The notes beneath the pieces are model-generated. The model was not told where the DNA came from. It saw only the letters and a list, made by a program, of their open reading frames with translations, and made no database searches. The position numbers and the translations under genes are program-made. 33,470 bases of DNA, taken from Saprospiraceae bacterium. GTDB taxonomy: Bacteria; Bacteroidota; Bacteroidia; Chitinophagales; Saprospiraceae. This document shows, one piece after another, positions 32,171 through 33,470 of the stretch. Every line of letters begins with the position of its first letter. Within the stretch, counting starts at the first letter, position 1. Location: positions 1 through 33,470 of the forward strand of contig JAJTER010000035.1 of the NCBI GenBank assembly GCA_021299835.1, read 5' to 3'.

Positions 32171-33470
32171 TGAGCAAAACAAAACAAAGGAACCTGAATA
32201 ATCACACCCTCATTTATAAATGGGCTGATTATTTTTGTGCCATGATTGCCTGGGGCTCATTTTTTGCTTACAGAAAAATGATGATTGAAAAGGAAGAGAA
32301 CGTTTCAGTCATTTTTCAAGATATTAATTTCTGGTACGGTCTGATTATTATACCTATAGGCTGGTTCCTGGTATATTCCTTGTTTGATCAATATGGCGAT
32401 ATACACAGGCATTCCAGGTTAAAAACCCTGTCAAGAACCTTTTTTCTCTCCTTTTTTGGCGTTTTAATCCTGTTTTTTACCCTGATACTTGATGATTTTG
32501 TTTCTAATTATACCACTTACTATCAATCATTTCTAGCCCTTTTCAGTTTTCATTTTATACTTACCGTGGTTACCAGAATGTTTTTATTAACCGCAGCATC
32601 CCGTCGAATCCGTCAGGGAATGGTAAAATTTAATACCATCATTATTGGAGGTAATTCAGAGGCGTTGACACTTTACGAAGAAATCATTTCACAAAAACGT
32701 TCCTACGGCTACCATTTTATTGGATTTTTAAGAAGTAACAAAGAAAAAACGTCTCCTTTAGAGACCAAATTAAAATACCTTGGAAATATAAAAGACTTAG
32801 ACAGTATTATTAAGGAATATCAAATTGAGGAAGTCATTATTGCCATACAAACGCAGGAGCATAATTTATTAAAACAGCTTATAACTGCCTTATTTGATTT
32901 CAGGCCCATTTTACATGTTAAAATTATTCCCGATATGTATGATATTATGCTTGGTACGGTAAAAATGAATCAGGTATTTGGCACGGCCCTCATTGAAATA
33001 AATCAGGAAATAATGCCTCCCTGGCAAATTGCATTCAAGCGGGTCCTGGATATTTTGGTATCCTTTGTTTCTTTACTTTTATTAGCTCCGCTCTTTGCCT
33101 ATCTATCCATAAAAGTAAAGCAATCCTCTGCTGGGCCCGTATTTTACAGGCAAGAAAGAATTGGCCTCCGAGGGGTACCGTTTACCATATTGAAGTTCCG
33201 ATCTATGTATGAAAATGCCGAAAATAGTGGACCTCAATTATCTAAAGATGAAGATAGCCGTTGCACACCCTTTGGCGCCATCATGAGAAAGTGGAGGCTC
33301 GATGAATTACCTCAATTCTGGAACGTTCTCATTGGAGAAATGAGTTTAGTGGGCCCACGCCCTGAGCGGAAATTTTATATCGATAAGATTATGGAGCAGG
33401 CGCCACATTACCGTCATCTGTTAAAGGTGAGACCAGGCATAACTTCGTGGGGTCAAGTAAAATATGGCTA
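32170..33470 (+). CDS. Polyprenyl glycosylphosphotransferase (sugar transferase), 3' end cut off
   Basis: An inner-membrane enzyme that starts exopolysaccharide or O-antigen synthesis by moving a sugar-1-phosphate to undecaprenyl phosphate. The 433 visible residues begin with four hydrophobic segments (~15-33, 54-71, 91-108, 119-140), then a nucleotide-binding-like domain (~155-270, TIIIGGNSEALTLY). A fifth hydrophobic segment (~291-315) leads to the bacterial-sugar-transferase domain with FYRQERIG, KFRSM (342-346), DELPQFWNVL (378-387), GEMSLVGPRPE (389-399) and RPGITSWGQ. All catalytic hallmarks lie inside the window; only the last few dozen residues are missing. The start overlaps the lipoprotein stop by one base. 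Confidence 0.93.
   Translation, partial: MSKTKQRNLNNHTLIYKWADYFCAMIAWGSFFAYRKMMIEKEENVSVIFQDINFWYGLIIIPIGWFLVYSLFDQYGDIHRHSRLKTLSRTFFLSFFGVLILFFTLILDDFVSNYTTYYQSFLALFSFHFILTVVTRMFLLTAASRRIRQGMVKFNTIIIGGNSEALTLYEEIISQKRSYGYHFIGFLRSNKEKTSPLETKLKYLGNIKDLDSIIKEYQIEEVIIAIQTQEHNLLKQLITALFDFRPILHVKIIPDMYDIMLGTVKMNQVFGTALIEINQEIMPPWQIAFKRVLDILVSFVSLLLLAPLFAYLSIKVKQSSAGPVFYRQERIGLRGVPFTILKFRSMYENAENSGPQLSKDEDSRCTPFGAIMRKWRLDELPQFWNVLIGEMSLVGPRPERKFYIDKIMEQAPHYRHLLKVRPGITSWGQVKYG

Noticed and set aside
1-33470. tRNA genes, CRISPR arrays, insertion sequences, prophage or defence islands
   Set aside because: No cloverleaf sequences, direct-repeat arrays, transposase or integrase motifs were seen on either strand.

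Overview
The window reads as an ordinary chromosomal stretch of a Bacteroidota bacterium. It is AT-rich and densely coded on both strands, with no intergenic gap over 300 bases. Several families here are typical of that phylum: a DUF4953-type zinc metalloprotease tail, a DUF3822 protein next to rsmD, a DUF4296 lipoprotein, a DUF4369/DUF5106-like thioredoxin protein, a roughly 2000-residue alpha-2-macroglobulin and a stand-alone cohesin-like secreted protein. Several upstream regions carry the Bacteroidota -7 box TAnnTTTG, and Shine-Dalgarno sequences are not evident. A Saprospiria-like lineage is possible, but no marker in the window proves it. I found no tRNA, rRNA, CRISPR array, insertion sequence or phage gene.

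Layout, left to right. Bases 1-616 hold the end of a metalloprotease, closed by a strong bidirectional hairpin terminator. A TetR repressor (minus) is divergent from a PLP-dependent decarboxylase (plus), which leads into mnmA and rimM (tRNA thiolation, 30S maturation). An exported amidohydrolase (minus) is divergent from a LysE-type exporter plus an RlpA/SPOR cell-wall protein (plus). Then come a cohesin-like protein, an ABC-F ATPase, a two-component pair (PhoB-like regulator and PhoR-like kinase), a DUF4296 lipoprotein, a SixA-like phosphatase and a thioredoxin-fold protein, all on minus.

Bases 14357-21455 (minus) form a long run: a membrane-anchored pseudopilin-like protein, DUF3822, rsmD, argS, glnS, pyrR, pyrB. 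This is a translation and pyrimidine cluster, probably with an internal promoter before argS. It is divergent from tsaD (tRNA t6A synthesis).

Bases 22616-29317 (minus) hold a large alpha-2-macroglobulin gene, broken into two frames by one extra T in a T5 run, followed by a DUF697/SHOCT membrane protein coupled by a TAATG overlap. The macroglobulin also lacks the thioester cysteine. Next on minus are an FAD-dependent oxidoreductase and a secreted protein of unknown function. On plus, a lipoprotein overlaps the start of a polyprenyl glycosylphosphotransferase (polysaccharide initiation) that runs off the right edge.

I did not find a clearly new multi-gene system. The points most worth a second look are the macroglobulin frameshift at the MG2 domain boundary, the loss of its thioester Cys, the GPPY motif in RsmD where DPPY is expected, and the pseudopilin-like gene paired with DUF3822.
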